Source: Bacteroides mediterraneensis (lineage in GTDB: Bacteria; Bacteroidota; Bacteroidia; Bacteroidales; Bacteroidaceae). From it: a stretch of 64,000 nt of DNA. Position 1 is the first letter of the stretch. Each line of letters starts with the position of its first letter. Both the position numbers and the translations under genes were made by a program. The stretch lies in assembly GCF_900128455.1 (NCBI RefSeq), contig NZ_LT635783.1, positions 2,134,919 through 2,198,918 on the forward strand. The letters are read 5' to 3'. The notes under the pieces were generated by a model. That model was not told the origin of the DNA. It worked only from the letters and a program-made list of their open reading frames with translations, and did not search any database. This document shows, in pieces, positions 34,159 through 42,048 of this stretch.

Positions 34159-35652
34159 TCAAAGCGTTATCCCATTCTTGAAAATGGCGATTTCGCGATA
34201 GTTCTTCTTCTCGTTGTTCACGAACTCCCCACTGGCTACCCGAATCACATAGTCGGTGAAACGGCGGCAAGTGGTCTCCATCGGTTCGTCTTCCACGATG
34301 ACGCCCGCATTGAAATCAATCCATCCGGGTTTCTGTGCCGCCAGATGGGAATTGGTGGAAATCTTCATCGTGGGCACGAAGGTACCGAAAGGAGTACCGC
34401 GCCCCGTGGTGAAGAGCACGATGTGGCAGCCCGAAGCGGCAAGGGCCGTAGCGGCCACCAGATCATTGCCCGGAGCCGAAAGCAGGTTGAGTCCCTTGGC
34501 TTGCAGGCGGTCGCCATAGGCTCTCACGCCCGACACATAACTCTTGCCACACTTCTGCGTGCAGCCCAAGGCTTTCTCTTCGAGGGTAGAGATACCACCT
34601 GCCTTGTTGCCCGGCGAAGGATTCTCGCCCACAGGCTCCCCGTGGGAAAGGAAATATTCCTTGAAGTCGTTAATCAGGCTCACCGTCTGCCGGAAGAGTT
34701 CCGGCGTGCGGCAACGGTTCATCAGGATGGTTTCCGCCCCGAACATTTCGGGCACTTCCGTCAGCACCGAGGTGCCTCCCTGTGCAATCAGATAATCGGA
34801 AAACATGCCCAGCAGCGGATTGGCCGTGATGCCGGAGAAGCCATCAGAGCCGCCGCACTTCAGTCCCACGCGCAGCTCGGAGAGAGGCACATCCGTACGC
34901 TTGTCCTGACAACACTTGGCATACAGTTCACGCAGGATGCGCATGCCTTCCTCGTATTCATCGTCCACCTTCTGCGCCACCAGAAAACGGATACGGTCTT
35001 CGTCGTACGGGCCGATGAACTCCCGGAACACGTCGGGCTGGTTGTTCTCGCATCCCAGACCTACCACCAGCACGGCTCCGGCATTGGGATGCAGCACCAT
35101 GTCGCGCAGGATTTTCTTCGTGTTCTCATGGTCTTCGCCCAGCTGCGAACAACCGTAGTTGTGGGGAAAAGCCACGATGGCATCCACCCCCTTGCCGCCG
35201 TCCGTCTCGCGGCGGAGTCTGTCGGCCAGCTGGTTCACGACGCCGTTCACGCAGCCCACGGTCGGGATAATCCAAATCTCGTTACGCACCCCCACATCGC
35301 CGTTGCGGCGGCGGTAGCCCTTGAACGTGCGATGCTCCACGGCGATATCCGTATGCACCTCCACCGGCGTGTAGGTATAGTCCAGCAGCCCCGCCAGATT
35401 GGTCTTGATATCTTTTTCGCTCACCCAGGTACCTTCGGGCACGTCCTTCATCACGTGACCGATGGGGTAGCCGTATTTAATGATATTTTCTCCGGCACGG
35501 AAGTCCTTCAGTGTCACCTTGTGTCCGGCAGGCACGTCCGTGCGCAGCATAATGGTCCGCCCGTCTGCCTCGATGGTCTCTCCCGCACGAAGGGGAGCGA
35601 TGGCCACCGCCACATTGTCGGCCGGATTGATTCGCAGATAAGTTGTTTTCAT
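34159..35652 (-). CDS. uxaA: Altronate dehydratase
   Basis: 497 residues, full-length UxaA. Dehydrates D-altronate to 2-keto-3-deoxygluconate in galacturonate catabolism, using iron. The N-terminal SAF domain (YLRINPADNVAVAIAPLRAGE, about 1-90) is followed by the catalytic UxaA domain: RNEIWIIPTVGCVN, FPHNYGCSQLGEDHENT, GLGCENNQ and LKCGGSDGFSG. The LacI-family regulator gene ends 20 bp upstream on the same strand, so they form a two-gene leftward operon that is likely induced by a uronate-derived sugar. Confidence 0.92.
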   Translation of the reverse strand: MKTTYLRINPADNVAVAIAPLRAGETIEADGRTIMLRTDVPAGHKVTLKDFRAGENIIKYGYPIGHVMKDVPEGTWVSEKDIKTNLAGLLDYTYTPVEVHTDIAVEHRTFKGYRRRNGDVGVRNEIWIIPTVGCVNGVVNQLADRLRRETDGGKGVDAIVAFPHNYGCSQLGEDHENTKKILRDMVLHPNAGAVLVVGLGCENNQPDVFREFIGPYDEDRIRFLVAQKVDDEYEEGMRILRELYAKCCQDKRTDVPLSELRVGLKCGGSDGFSGITANPLLGMFSDYLIAQGGTSVLTEVPEMFGAETILMNRCRTPELFRQTVSLINDFKEYFLSHGEPVGENPSPGNKAGGISTLEEKALGCTQKCGKSYVSGVRAYGDRLQAKGLNLLSAPGNDLVAATALAASGCHIVLFTTGRGTPFGTFVPTMKISTNSHLAAQKPGWIDFNAGVIVEDEPMETTCRRFTDYVIRVASGEFVNNEKKNYREIAIFKNGITL

Positions 35653-35672
35653 ATAATTGCAGTATGATCAGG

Positions 35673-36749
35673 TTATTCGTTGACGTGCGTATCGAAATAA
35701 AAGTCGAGATTCTCCGTCGTAATCAGGTTGATGGGCATGTAGTTGCAGTTTTTCACCTTCTTGCGCAGAATCAGGTGGTTGCACAGACATTCAATGCTGT
35801 TGTATCCCTGCACCGTGGGCTGCTGTGCGATGATGAAGTCGATGCTTCCCGCCTTCAGGCAAGCCACGTTGCGGCGGAGCAGGTCGTATCCCATCAGATG
35901 GAAATCCGTACGCCCGTGACGCTGCATGTATTCCCCGATGATATACGCCTTCGAGTTGAAGGTGATGCCACACTTCACGTCGGGATGAGCGGCAAAGAAC
36001 TCGTCGAGGCGCGACGCATCCTCGCCCGGCTGCTTGGCATAGAGGTTGAGCTCCCACATCTTCAGCTCCGGGCAGTGCTCCTTCATGTACTCATAGAAAC
36101 CTTCCTCGCGGTAAAGCTGCTGGTTGGACCCCAAGTGTCCTTCGTTAATCTGGCGGAAGATGACGATTTCCGTCTGTCCCTGAGACAGCAGACGCAACAT
36201 GCGTGCCGCAAAATAGCCGCTCCGCCGGGCATGCTGTCCGTAGAAAGCCAACGGGGAAAGCCGGGGAATGTTCGAGTCGATGAACACATAAGGGATGCCT
36301 GCTTCCTGCAAACGGCCGACAAAGCGTTCGGTTTCTTCTTCGATGGCAGGCGAGAGGATAACCCCGTCGGGCTGCTCGTCGAGGATGTGCATTCCCGCTT
36401 CGGTGAAAGCCCCCGACTCGTACTGGTCGTAATAGAAAGCCGACAGCGAGACGTTGAAATCGGAAAAACGGGCCACCGCCTGCTGCATGCCGTGTTCCAC
36501 GTCTGTCCAGTAATCTCCCTCGTTGTGCGACGGGAGCAGATAGACAAACCTGTATTTCTTGTTCGAAGCCAGCGCGCTGGCATACATGTTGGGCTGATAA
36601 TTCAACTTCTGTAATATTTCCTCCACCTTCATACGGCTGGAAGCAGACACCCCGCTCCGCGAATGAAGTACACGGTCTACCGTTCCTACCGACACACCTG
36701 CCATCTGGGCGATGTCCTTGATACGGATTCTCTCTTGCTGTTTTTCCAT
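35673..36749 (-). CDS. LacI-family transcriptional regulator
   Basis: 358 residues. The N-terminal helix-turn-helix (IRIKDIAQMAGVSVGTVDRVLHSRSG, hinge helix EEILQKLNYQPN) is canonical. Residues 65-340 form a periplasmic-binding-protein-like sensor (YRFVYLLPSHNEGDYW, PDGVILSPAIEEE, YVFIDSNIP). It probably controls altronate dehydratase, its operon partner 20 bp downstream. Its promoter region is where the conjugative element begins: the -7 box overlaps the presumed integration core at 36810-36819, so the -33 region is now supplied by the element. Confidence 0.9.
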   Translation of the reverse strand: MEKQQERIRIKDIAQMAGVSVGTVDRVLHSRSGVSASSRMKVEEILQKLNYQPNMYASALASNKKYRFVYLLPSHNEGDYWTDVEHGMQQAVARFSDFNVSLSAFYYDQYESGAFTEAGMHILDEQPDGVILSPAIEEETERFVGRLQEAGIPYVFIDSNIPRLSPLAFYGQHARRSGYFAARMLRLLSQGQTEIVIFRQINEGHLGSNQQLYREEGFYEYMKEHCPELKMWELNLYAKQPGEDASRLDEFFAAHPDVKCGITFNSKAYIIGEYMQRHGRTDFHLMGYDLLRRNVACLKAGSIDFIIAQQPTVQGYNSIECLCNHLILRKKVKNCNYMPINLITTENLDFYFDTHVNE

Positions 36750-36806
36750 GCTTTCACCTTATTATATATTTAAAAACTCATCCTGCAGTAAAATACCACT
36801 TTTTAC

Positions 36807-36819
36807 GTTACAAAGTTAC
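36807..36819 (-). other. Probable ICE attachment core overlapping the LacI-gene -7 box
   Basis: On the minus strand this reads GTAACTTTGTAAC. Its first ten bases match the CTnDOT core GTANNTTTGC at every fixed base except the last (T for C). The same bases contain TAACTTTG, the expected -7 box of the LacI-family gene 62 bp away. Base composition changes to that of the element just to the right. The 36820-37139 stretch holds no gene. The right attachment site lies outside the window, so the core cannot be confirmed by comparison. Confidence 0.45.
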
Positions 36820-36861
36820 TACAAAAAAGTGAAATGCGGAAAGAAATAGTGATAGAATTGA

Positions 36862-37051
36862 GTTACAAGGGTTTCAGTCGTGCTTCCGATTATTCGTGAA
36901 GCCATCGCAATCACCGCTGAAGCCAAATCAGGACGCCGCTACGTTACTTGTCCGTAACCATGCCCGAAAGGGCGACAAACGGACACGGATAGCGAAACAA
37001 GGCGTTAAGGATTAGTGAGTTACTGACAACCCACGCAACAAATCCGGTTAC
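36862..37051. repeat. Repeated GTTAC motifs between the ICE end and int
   Basis: GTTAC occurs at 36862, 36943, 37019 and 37047, with an inverted GTAAC at 36954. The pair at 36943-36958 forms GTTAC-6 nt-GTAAC. Tyrosine recombinases of this type bind arm sites flanking int; these motifs are candidates by position only. Confidence 0.3.
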
Positions 37052-37139
37052 GGAAAAAGATTGCGCCGTTCCTCCCCGTTTTGCGTACCGACAACGGACT
37101 CTTCACCAACTAATTTTGAACCTAAAAAAATTAAGGACG

Positions 37140-38375
37140 ATGAAGAGTACATTTTCAGTAATCTACTACCTCAAGCGTCAGGTAGTGAAAAAGGACGGGA
37201 CAGTACCCGTCATGGGACGCATCACGGTGGACGGCACCCAGATGCAGTTCAGCTGCAAACTGACCGTCGATCCCAAGCTGTGGGACACCAAAGGGGGACG
37301 TGTCACGGGCAGAAGCACGGCGGCACTCGAAACGAACCGCATGCTCGACAAGATGCGTGTACGCATCAACAGACATTATCAGGAAATCATGGAGCGTGAC
37401 AACTTTGTCACGGCAGAGAAGGTCAAGAACGCCTTTCTCGGACTGGAACACCGCTACCACACGCTGATGCAGGTGTTCCGCCAGCACAACGAGGACTACG
37501 AGAAACAGGTGGAGGCCGGCATGAAAGCCAAAGGTACACTCTTGAAATACAAGACCGTTTACAAGCACCTGCAAGAGTTCCTCTCCATCCGCTACCGCGT
37601 GAAGGACATCGCGCTGAAAGAGCTTACGCCCGCCTTCATCTCCGACTTCGAGATGTTCCTGCGCACGGACAAGCACTGCTGCACCAACACCGTGTGGCTG
37701 TATGTCTGCCCTTTGCGGACGATGGTGTTCATCGCTATCAACAACGAGTGGCTCACACGCGACCCGTTCCGGGAGTACGAAATCAAGAAGGAGGAAACTG
37801 TGCGCAGTTTCCTGACGAAAGAGGAAATCCGGCTGCTGATGGAGGGCAGGCTGAAAAACGCCAAGCAGGAGCTTTACCGCGACCTCTACCTGTTCTGCGC
37901 CTTCACCGGCTTGTCGTTCGCCGACATGCGCAACCTGACGGAAGAGAACATCCACACCTACTTCGACGAACACGAGTGGATAAACATCAACCGCCAGAAG
38001 ACGGGCGTGGTGTCCAATATCCGCCTGCTCGACATCGCAAAGCGCATCATCGACAAATACCGGGGTCTGTGCGGGAACGGCAGGATTTTCCCCGTTCCCC
38101 ACTACAACACGTGCCTTGCCGGAATCCGTTCCGTCGCCAAGCGTTGCGGCATCACCAAGCATATCACGTGGCATCAGAGCCGCCACACGGCAGCCACGAC
38201 GGTGTTCCTCTCCAACGGCGTACCCATCGAAACGGTGAGTTCCATGCTGGGACACAAGAGCATAAAGACGACACAGATATACGCGAAAATCACCAAAGAG
38301 AAGCTCAACCAAGACATGGAAAACCTTGCGGCAAGGTTGAACGGCATCGAGGAATTTGCAGGTTGCACCATCTAA
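37140..38375 (+). CDS. int: CTnDOT-type tyrosine recombinase (IntDOT family integrase)
   Basis: 411 residues from ATG 37140, the same length as IntDOT. Catalyses excision and integration of the element. There is an arm-binding N terminus, a SAM-like core-binding domain (about 100-210) and a C-terminal catalytic domain. Active-site residues: Ser259 in FTGLSFADM where most family members have the first Arg, Lys287 in NRQKTG, His345 and Arg348 in HQSRH, His372 in LGHKS and nucleophile Tyr381 in IYAK. The Ser in place of Arg I is the known peculiarity of IntDOT. Upstream ATG 37116 is in frame, but the shorter start has a purine-rich AAGGAC before it. Confidence 0.93.
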   Translation: MKSTFSVIYYLKRQVVKKDGTVPVMGRITVDGTQMQFSCKLTVDPKLWDTKGGRVTGRSTAALETNRMLDKMRVRINRHYQEIMERDNFVTAEKVKNAFLGLEHRYHTLMQVFRQHNEDYEKQVEAGMKAKGTLLKYKTVYKHLQEFLSIRYRVKDIALKELTPAFISDFEMFLRTDKHCCTNTVWLYVCPLRTMVFIAINNEWLTRDPFREYEIKKEETVRSFLTKEEIRLLMEGRLKNAKQELYRDLYLFCAFTGLSFADMRNLTEENIHTYFDEHEWININRQKTGVVSNIRLLDIAKRIIDKYRGLCGNGRIFPVPHYNTCLAGIRSVAKRCGITKHITWHQSRHTAATTVFLSNGVPIETVSSMLGHKSIKTTQIYAKITKEKLNQDMENLAARLNGIEEFAGCTI

Positions 38376-38387
38376 AACAGAGAAGCC

Positions 38388-38750
38388 ATGAAACGTGATA
38401 TAATCATCATAGAGGACAACACGATCAGCGTAAACGGTAACGAGATATGGATGACCGCCACAGAAATCGCCGGACTGTTCCACACGGGCGTCCCGGCAGT
38501 GAACGCCGCCATCAGAGCCGTCCGCAAGCCGGACGTGCTGAACGACTACGAAGTGTGCCGCTACATGCGGCTTGAAAACGGGCTGCACGCGGATGTTTAC
38601 TCTCTTGAAATCATCATCCCCGTCGCCTTCCGGCTGAACACCTACCATGCGCATGTGTTCCGCACGTGGCTGGTAGAGAAAGCACTCTCGAAGGAAAAGC
38701 GGCAGGCATACGTGATGTTCATACAGAACGGAAAAGCCGGGTATTGCTGA
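38388..38750 (+). CDS. Small Bro-N/RhuM-like ICE protein
   Basis: 120 residues. The sequence NEIWMTATEIAGLFHTGVPAVNAAIRAV, then EVCRYMRLENGLHADVYSLEIIIPVAFRL, resembles the N-terminal part of RhuM/Bro-N-type proteins (phage and element proteins thought to bind DNA). It is shorter than full RhuM. It starts 12 bp after int and ends before a strong bidirectional terminator, so int and this gene form one transcript. Function is unknown. Confidence 0.65.
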   Translation: MKRDIIIIEDNTISVNGNEIWMTATEIAGLFHTGVPAVNAAIRAVRKPDVLNDYEVCRYMRLENGLHADVYSLEIIIPVAFRLNTYHAHVFRTWLVEKALSKEKRQAYVMFIQNGKAGYC

Positions 38751-38767
38751 TAACGCATATAAATAAG

Positions 38768-38814
38768 AAAAAGGAAACGGACAGCCCCGTGAAGGAGTTG
38801 TCCGTTTCCTTTTT
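38768..38814. terminator. Bidirectional terminator between converging ICE genes
   Basis: AAAAAGGAAACGGACA (38768-38783) and TGTCCGTTTCCTTTTT (38799-38814) are perfect 16-bp complements with a 15-nt loop and T-runs on both strands. It separates the int transcript from the leftward helix-turn-helix genes. Confidence 0.8.
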
Positions 38815-38827
38815 TCATGCAGCCGCC

Positions 38828-39136
38828 TTATTCCATCGGCTTGCGATAGTTCGCCTCCAACAATTCACGCAACCCCGATTCAGGGTAAAGCACCTTCCCT
38901 CCCAAAAGGATAAAGGGCAACACCCTGTTGTTGCGGTACTCCTGCAAGGTGCGGCGGCTGACACGGAGCAGTTCCGCCACCTCCCTGTCCGTCAGGTAAC
39001 GCTCCCCGTCCAACGGCGGGCGGTAACTTTCCAGAAAGGCGGAGAGCCATTTCGAGCCTTTGCGCATGTTCTGCACAAGGGTGGCAAGCGGCTCGTCCTC
39101 CATCGTAAACACTTCATTGTTCTCGTTCATCATCAT
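38828..39136 (-). CDS. ICE helix-turn-helix (excisionase-like) protein
   Basis: 102 residues from ATG 39136; three consecutive ATGs (39136, 39133, 39130) make the exact start ambiguous, and the longer frame to 39199 would overlap the upstream gene. Residues 45-100 form a MerR/excisionase-type helix-turn-helix (YLTDREVAELLRVSRRTLQEYRNNRVLPFILLGGKVLYPESGLRELLEANY). It is the second of two leftward genes divergent from the xis2c operon. Its position matches the small orf2a/2b genes of CTnDOT. Confidence 0.78.
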   Translation of the reverse strand: MMMNENNEVFTMEDEPLATLVQNMRKGSKWLSAFLESYRPPLDGERYLTDREVAELLRVSRRTLQEYRNNRVLPFILLGGKVLYPESGLRELLEANYRKPME

Positions 39137-39167
39137 TTCGGATTCAGTGGGTTGTGAATAATAAAAA

Positions 39168-39461
39168 TCATTTTCCGCCGGGATAGAGCGTGCCGACAAG
39201 CGGAATGAGCCTTTTGACCTCCTCCGGCTTGTAATAGAACCTGCGGTTAATCTGCGAGTAGCCGATAAGCCGCCTGTCGCGCAAGGTCTGCAACGTGCGC
39301 GGGCTGATCCTCAACTGCCCGCAGACCTCCTCGCCCGTGAGCCACCTTTCCATCCGCCCGCCGTCGCTCCTGCGCCTAAGGGTGGCTACCTTCTCCGCGA
39401 GGGCGTTGAAGGACACCACCATCATCTCGAAGGTCTTTTTCTCGATAGATACTATTTCCAT
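39168..39461 (-). CDS. ICE helix-turn-helix (excisionase-like) protein
   Basis: 97 residues. The N-terminal helix (IVSIEKKTFEMMVVSFNALAEKVATL) probably dimerises. The C-terminal winged helix (ERWLTGEEVCGQLRISPRTLQTLRDRRLIGYSQINRRFYYKPEEVKRL) is the DNA-binding part. Paralogous in layout to the other three small helix-turn-helix proteins here. A minus-strand -7 box (TACCTTTG, 39487-39494) lies about 26 bp upstream. Confidence 0.8.
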   Translation of the reverse strand: MEIVSIEKKTFEMMVVSFNALAEKVATLRRRSDGGRMERWLTGEEVCGQLRISPRTLQTLRDRRLIGYSQINRRFYYKPEEVKRLIPLVGTLYPGGK

Positions 39462-39486
39462 AAGCAAAACATTTCAGAGTTTGCCG

Positions 39487-39494
39487 CAAAGGTA
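39487..39494 (-). promoter_or_regulatory. -7 promoter box for the leftward helix-turn-helix pair (TACCTTTG on minus)
   Basis: CAAAGGTA on plus matches TAnnTTTG on minus. The 39462-39669 space between the divergent operons also has GTGAGC twice, 12 bp apart (39590 and 39601), of unknown role. Confidence 0.5.
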
Positions 39495-39669
39495 ACGAAG
39501 CCGCCATGAACACGCACCGTTTCCCGCTAAAAGGCAGCTTGTTGCGCCGTCTGTCCGGGTTACGGAGCCATTATCCATAAAAATCTTACGTGAGCCACGT
39601 AGTGAGCTGTTAAAGCCCCTTTGGTTTATTGCCGAATTTTGCCGCAGAAACCAAAAGAAAAGACTGAAT

Positions 39670-40026
39670 ATGAAAGTGATAACGATGGAAAGTTCCGCCT
39701 TCACCGCATTGACGGAACAGATAGCCGAGATAGCGGCACACGTGCGTGCCGTTTCCGGCGGGAGGAAGGAAGAATCCCCCGACAGGCTGCTCACCACCCG
39801 CGAGGCGGCGCACCTGCTGAACGTGAGTTGCCGCACCCTCCAGCGCATGCGCAGCGAACAGCGCATCGCCTATGTCGTGCTGCGCGGCAAGTGCCGCTAC
39901 CGGCAGTCGGAAATCGACCGCCTGCTCGAAGACAGCACCATTACGGGTGATGCCGCGACCCCGGAACAGATGAAACGCAACCACACGCTGCGCACGGGCG
40001 GCAAACCCAAAGGAAGGAGGACGTAG
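39670..40026 (+). CDS. xis2c: Excision helix-turn-helix protein Xis2c-like
   Basis: 118 residues. There is an N-terminal helix (MESSAFTALTEQIAEIAAHVRAV), then the winged helix RLLTTREAAHLLNVSCRTLQRMRSEQRIAYVVLRGKCRYRQSEIDRLL. First gene of the four-gene rightward operon whose order (two helix-turn-helix genes, DUF3945 gene, topoisomerase) is that of the CTnDOT excision operon xis2c-xis2d-orf3-exc. In CTnDOT this operon is switched on by RteC, whose gene is at 59140 here. ATG 39685 is an alternative start. Confidence 0.8.
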   Translation: MKVITMESSAFTALTEQIAEIAAHVRAVSGGRKEESPDRLLTTREAAHLLNVSCRTLQRMRSEQRIAYVVLRGKCRYRQSEIDRLLEDSTITGDAATPEQMKRNHTLRTGGKPKGRRT

Positions 40027-40029
40027 GAC

Positions 40030-40380
40030 ATGGAACTGCTTACCCGCAACAATTTCGAGAACTGGATGCAGAAAGTTATGGAACGGCTCGACCGTCAGGA
40101 CGAGATGCTGCTCTCCATGCAGCCGTCCGGCAAAGCCCCGAACCCGATGGACGGGATCAGGCTTTTCGACAACCAAGACCTGTGCATGCTGCTCCAGATC
40201 AGCAAGCGCACCCTGCAACGCTACCGCAGCATCGGCGCATTGCCCTACAAGACGCTCGGCAAAAAGACCTATTACAGCGAGGCGGACGTGCTGACGTTCC
40301 TCTCCGAACATGTAAAGGACTTCCGCAAGGAAGATATAGCCTTCTACAAGGCTCGTATCCATAATTTCTTTCAAAAATAA
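40030..40380 (+). CDS. xis2d: Excision helix-turn-helix protein Xis2d-like
   Basis: 116 residues. The amphipathic N terminus (LTRNNFENWMQKVMERLDRQDEMLLSM) precedes the winged helix DNQDLCMLLQISKRTLQRYRSIGALPYKTLGKKTYYSEADVLTFL. It starts 3 bp after xis2c, indicating tight coupling. In CTnDOT, Xis2d is a recombination directionality factor that binds the attachment region with IntDOT; the role here is inferred from order and sequence type. Confidence 0.8.
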   Translation: MELLTRNNFENWMQKVMERLDRQDEMLLSMQPSGKAPNPMDGIRLFDNQDLCMLLQISKRTLQRYRSIGALPYKTLGKKTYYSEADVLTFLSEHVKDFRKEDIAFYKARIHNFFQK

Positions 40381-40399
40381 CCATTAAAACATTTTTCAG

Positions 40400-41989
40400 A
40401 TGGCAAAGAAAAAAGACGAAAAGGACGTGCTGGTTGTCCGTGACGAGAAGACGGGCGAAATCAGCGTGGTAGCCGGGCTGAACGCCGACGGCTCCCCCAA
40501 GCGTATCCCCGCGAAAGCGGAGAACTCGCAGAGCTTCCTGCAATTCGACCGGCACGGCGACGTGCTGGACAACTTCTTCAAGAACTTCTTCCGCCAGTGC
40601 AAGGAACCCAGCCGCTTCGGTTTCTACCGTGTCGCGGCGGACCAAGCCGACAAACTGCTGGAGGTTATCAAGGACTTGCTGAAAGACCCCGACGGCAACA
40701 AGGAGATGCTTGCGCCCCACAAGGTGGACACCTCCGGCTACGAAAAGAAAGTACAGGAGGAGCAGTCCGCCGAAAAGCAGGAACAACCGGAACAGAAACA
40801 AGATGACGAACCTAAAAAACAGGAAGAAATGGAACAGAAAAACGAACAGAATCAGGAAAGCCCGCAACAGACGCAGGGCAACCGGGGCTACCAGCCCATC
40901 GACGAGAGCAAGATCAACTGGCAGGAGTTGGAGGAGAAATGGGGCGTGAAGCGCGACGACCTTGAAAAGTCGGGCGATCTTAACAGGATGCTCAACTACG
41001 GCAAGTCCGACTTGGTGAGGGTGTCGCCCAATTTCGGCGGAGAGGCTTTCGAACTGGACGCCCGCCTCTCCTTCAAGAAGGACGGCGAGGGCAATGTCAG
41101 CCTTGTGCCGCACTTCATCCGCAAGGAGCAGAAGCTCGACGAGTATAAGGAACACAAGTTCTCCGACGATGACCGGAAGAACCTGCGCGAAACGGGCAAC
41201 CTCGGCAGGGTCGTGGACCTCGTGGACAGGGGAACGGGCGAGATCATCCCCTCGTTCGTCAGCATCGACCGCAAGACGAACGAAATCACGGATGTCCCGG
41301 CAAACAAGGTGCGCATACCGGAGCGCATCGGCAAGACGGAAATCACCAAGCAGGAGCAGGACATGCTGCGTGCCGGGCTGCCCGTGCGTGACAAGCTCAT
41401 CGAGCGCAAGGACGGCAGGAAGTTCGTCACCACCCTGCAAGTGAACGTGGAGCAGCGCGGCGTGGAGTTCGTGCCGGGAACCGGCAGGTCGCCCCGTGCC
41501 GTCCAGACGCAGGAAACGAAGAACAACCCCGCACAGGGACAGGCGCAGGGTACGGAGAATGCCGCCAACACGCAGAAGGAGCAACGCCGCAACACGTGGA
41601 CTAACGCCGACGGCAGCATCCGACCCATCAGCAAATGGAGCGGCGTGGACTTCACCGAGCAGCAGAAAGCCGACTACGTGGCTGGCAAAGCCGTGAAATT
41701 AGAGAACGTGACCGACAAGCAAGGCTTCCACGCCACGATGTACATCAAGTTCAATCCGGAGAAGGGACGCCCGTACCGCTACGACACCAACCCCGACAAC
41801 GCTCAGAAGGTCGCCCCGTCCAACGAGAGCCGCACGCAGGTGGCGGTGAACAGCGAGGGCAAGACCAACGAGGCTACCAAGAACCTGAAAGAACCGTTGC
41901 GGAAGGGACAGACCGCCCCGAAGGACACCGCACAGCAACAGCAGCAGGAGAAGCCGCAGAAAAGAAACAATAAGGGCATGAAGATGTAA
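40400..41989 (+). CDS. DUF3945/DUF4099 ICE protein (CTnDOT orf3-like)
   Basis: 529 residues, highly charged. The N-terminal region (DVLVVRDEKTGEISVVAGLNADGSPKR, FLQFDRHGDVLDNFFKNFF) fits DUF4099. A Gln/Glu/Lys-rich linker runs from about 115 to 160. Two DUF3945 repeats follow (EFSDDDRKNLRETGNLGRVVDL; WSGVDFTEQQKADYVAGKAVKL), and the tail is Gln-rich and disordered. It is the third gene of the excision operon. In CTnDOT, orf3 is not essential for excision, and no biochemical function is known. Confidence 0.85.
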   Translation: MAKKKDEKDVLVVRDEKTGEISVVAGLNADGSPKRIPAKAENSQSFLQFDRHGDVLDNFFKNFFRQCKEPSRFGFYRVAADQADKLLEVIKDLLKDPDGNKEMLAPHKVDTSGYEKKVQEEQSAEKQEQPEQKQDDEPKKQEEMEQKNEQNQESPQQTQGNRGYQPIDESKINWQELEEKWGVKRDDLEKSGDLNRMLNYGKSDLVRVSPNFGGEAFELDARLSFKKDGEGNVSLVPHFIRKEQKLDEYKEHKFSDDDRKNLRETGNLGRVVDLVDRGTGEIIPSFVSIDRKTNEITDVPANKVRIPERIGKTEITKQEQDMLRAGLPVRDKLIERKDGRKFVTTLQVNVEQRGVEFVPGTGRSPRAVQTQETKNNPAQGQAQGTENAANTQKEQRRNTWTNADGSIRPISKWSGVDFTEQQKADYVAGKAVKLENVTDKQGFHATMYIKFNPEKGRPYRYDTNPDNAQKVAPSNESRTQVAVNSEGKTNEATKNLKEPLRKGQTAPKDTAQQQQQEKPQKRNNKGMKM

Positions 41990-42048
41990 TCCGGTGTCCG
42001 CCACTAAATCCGAAGTACCATTTGTAAAATTCAAAACGACAGAAGAAT

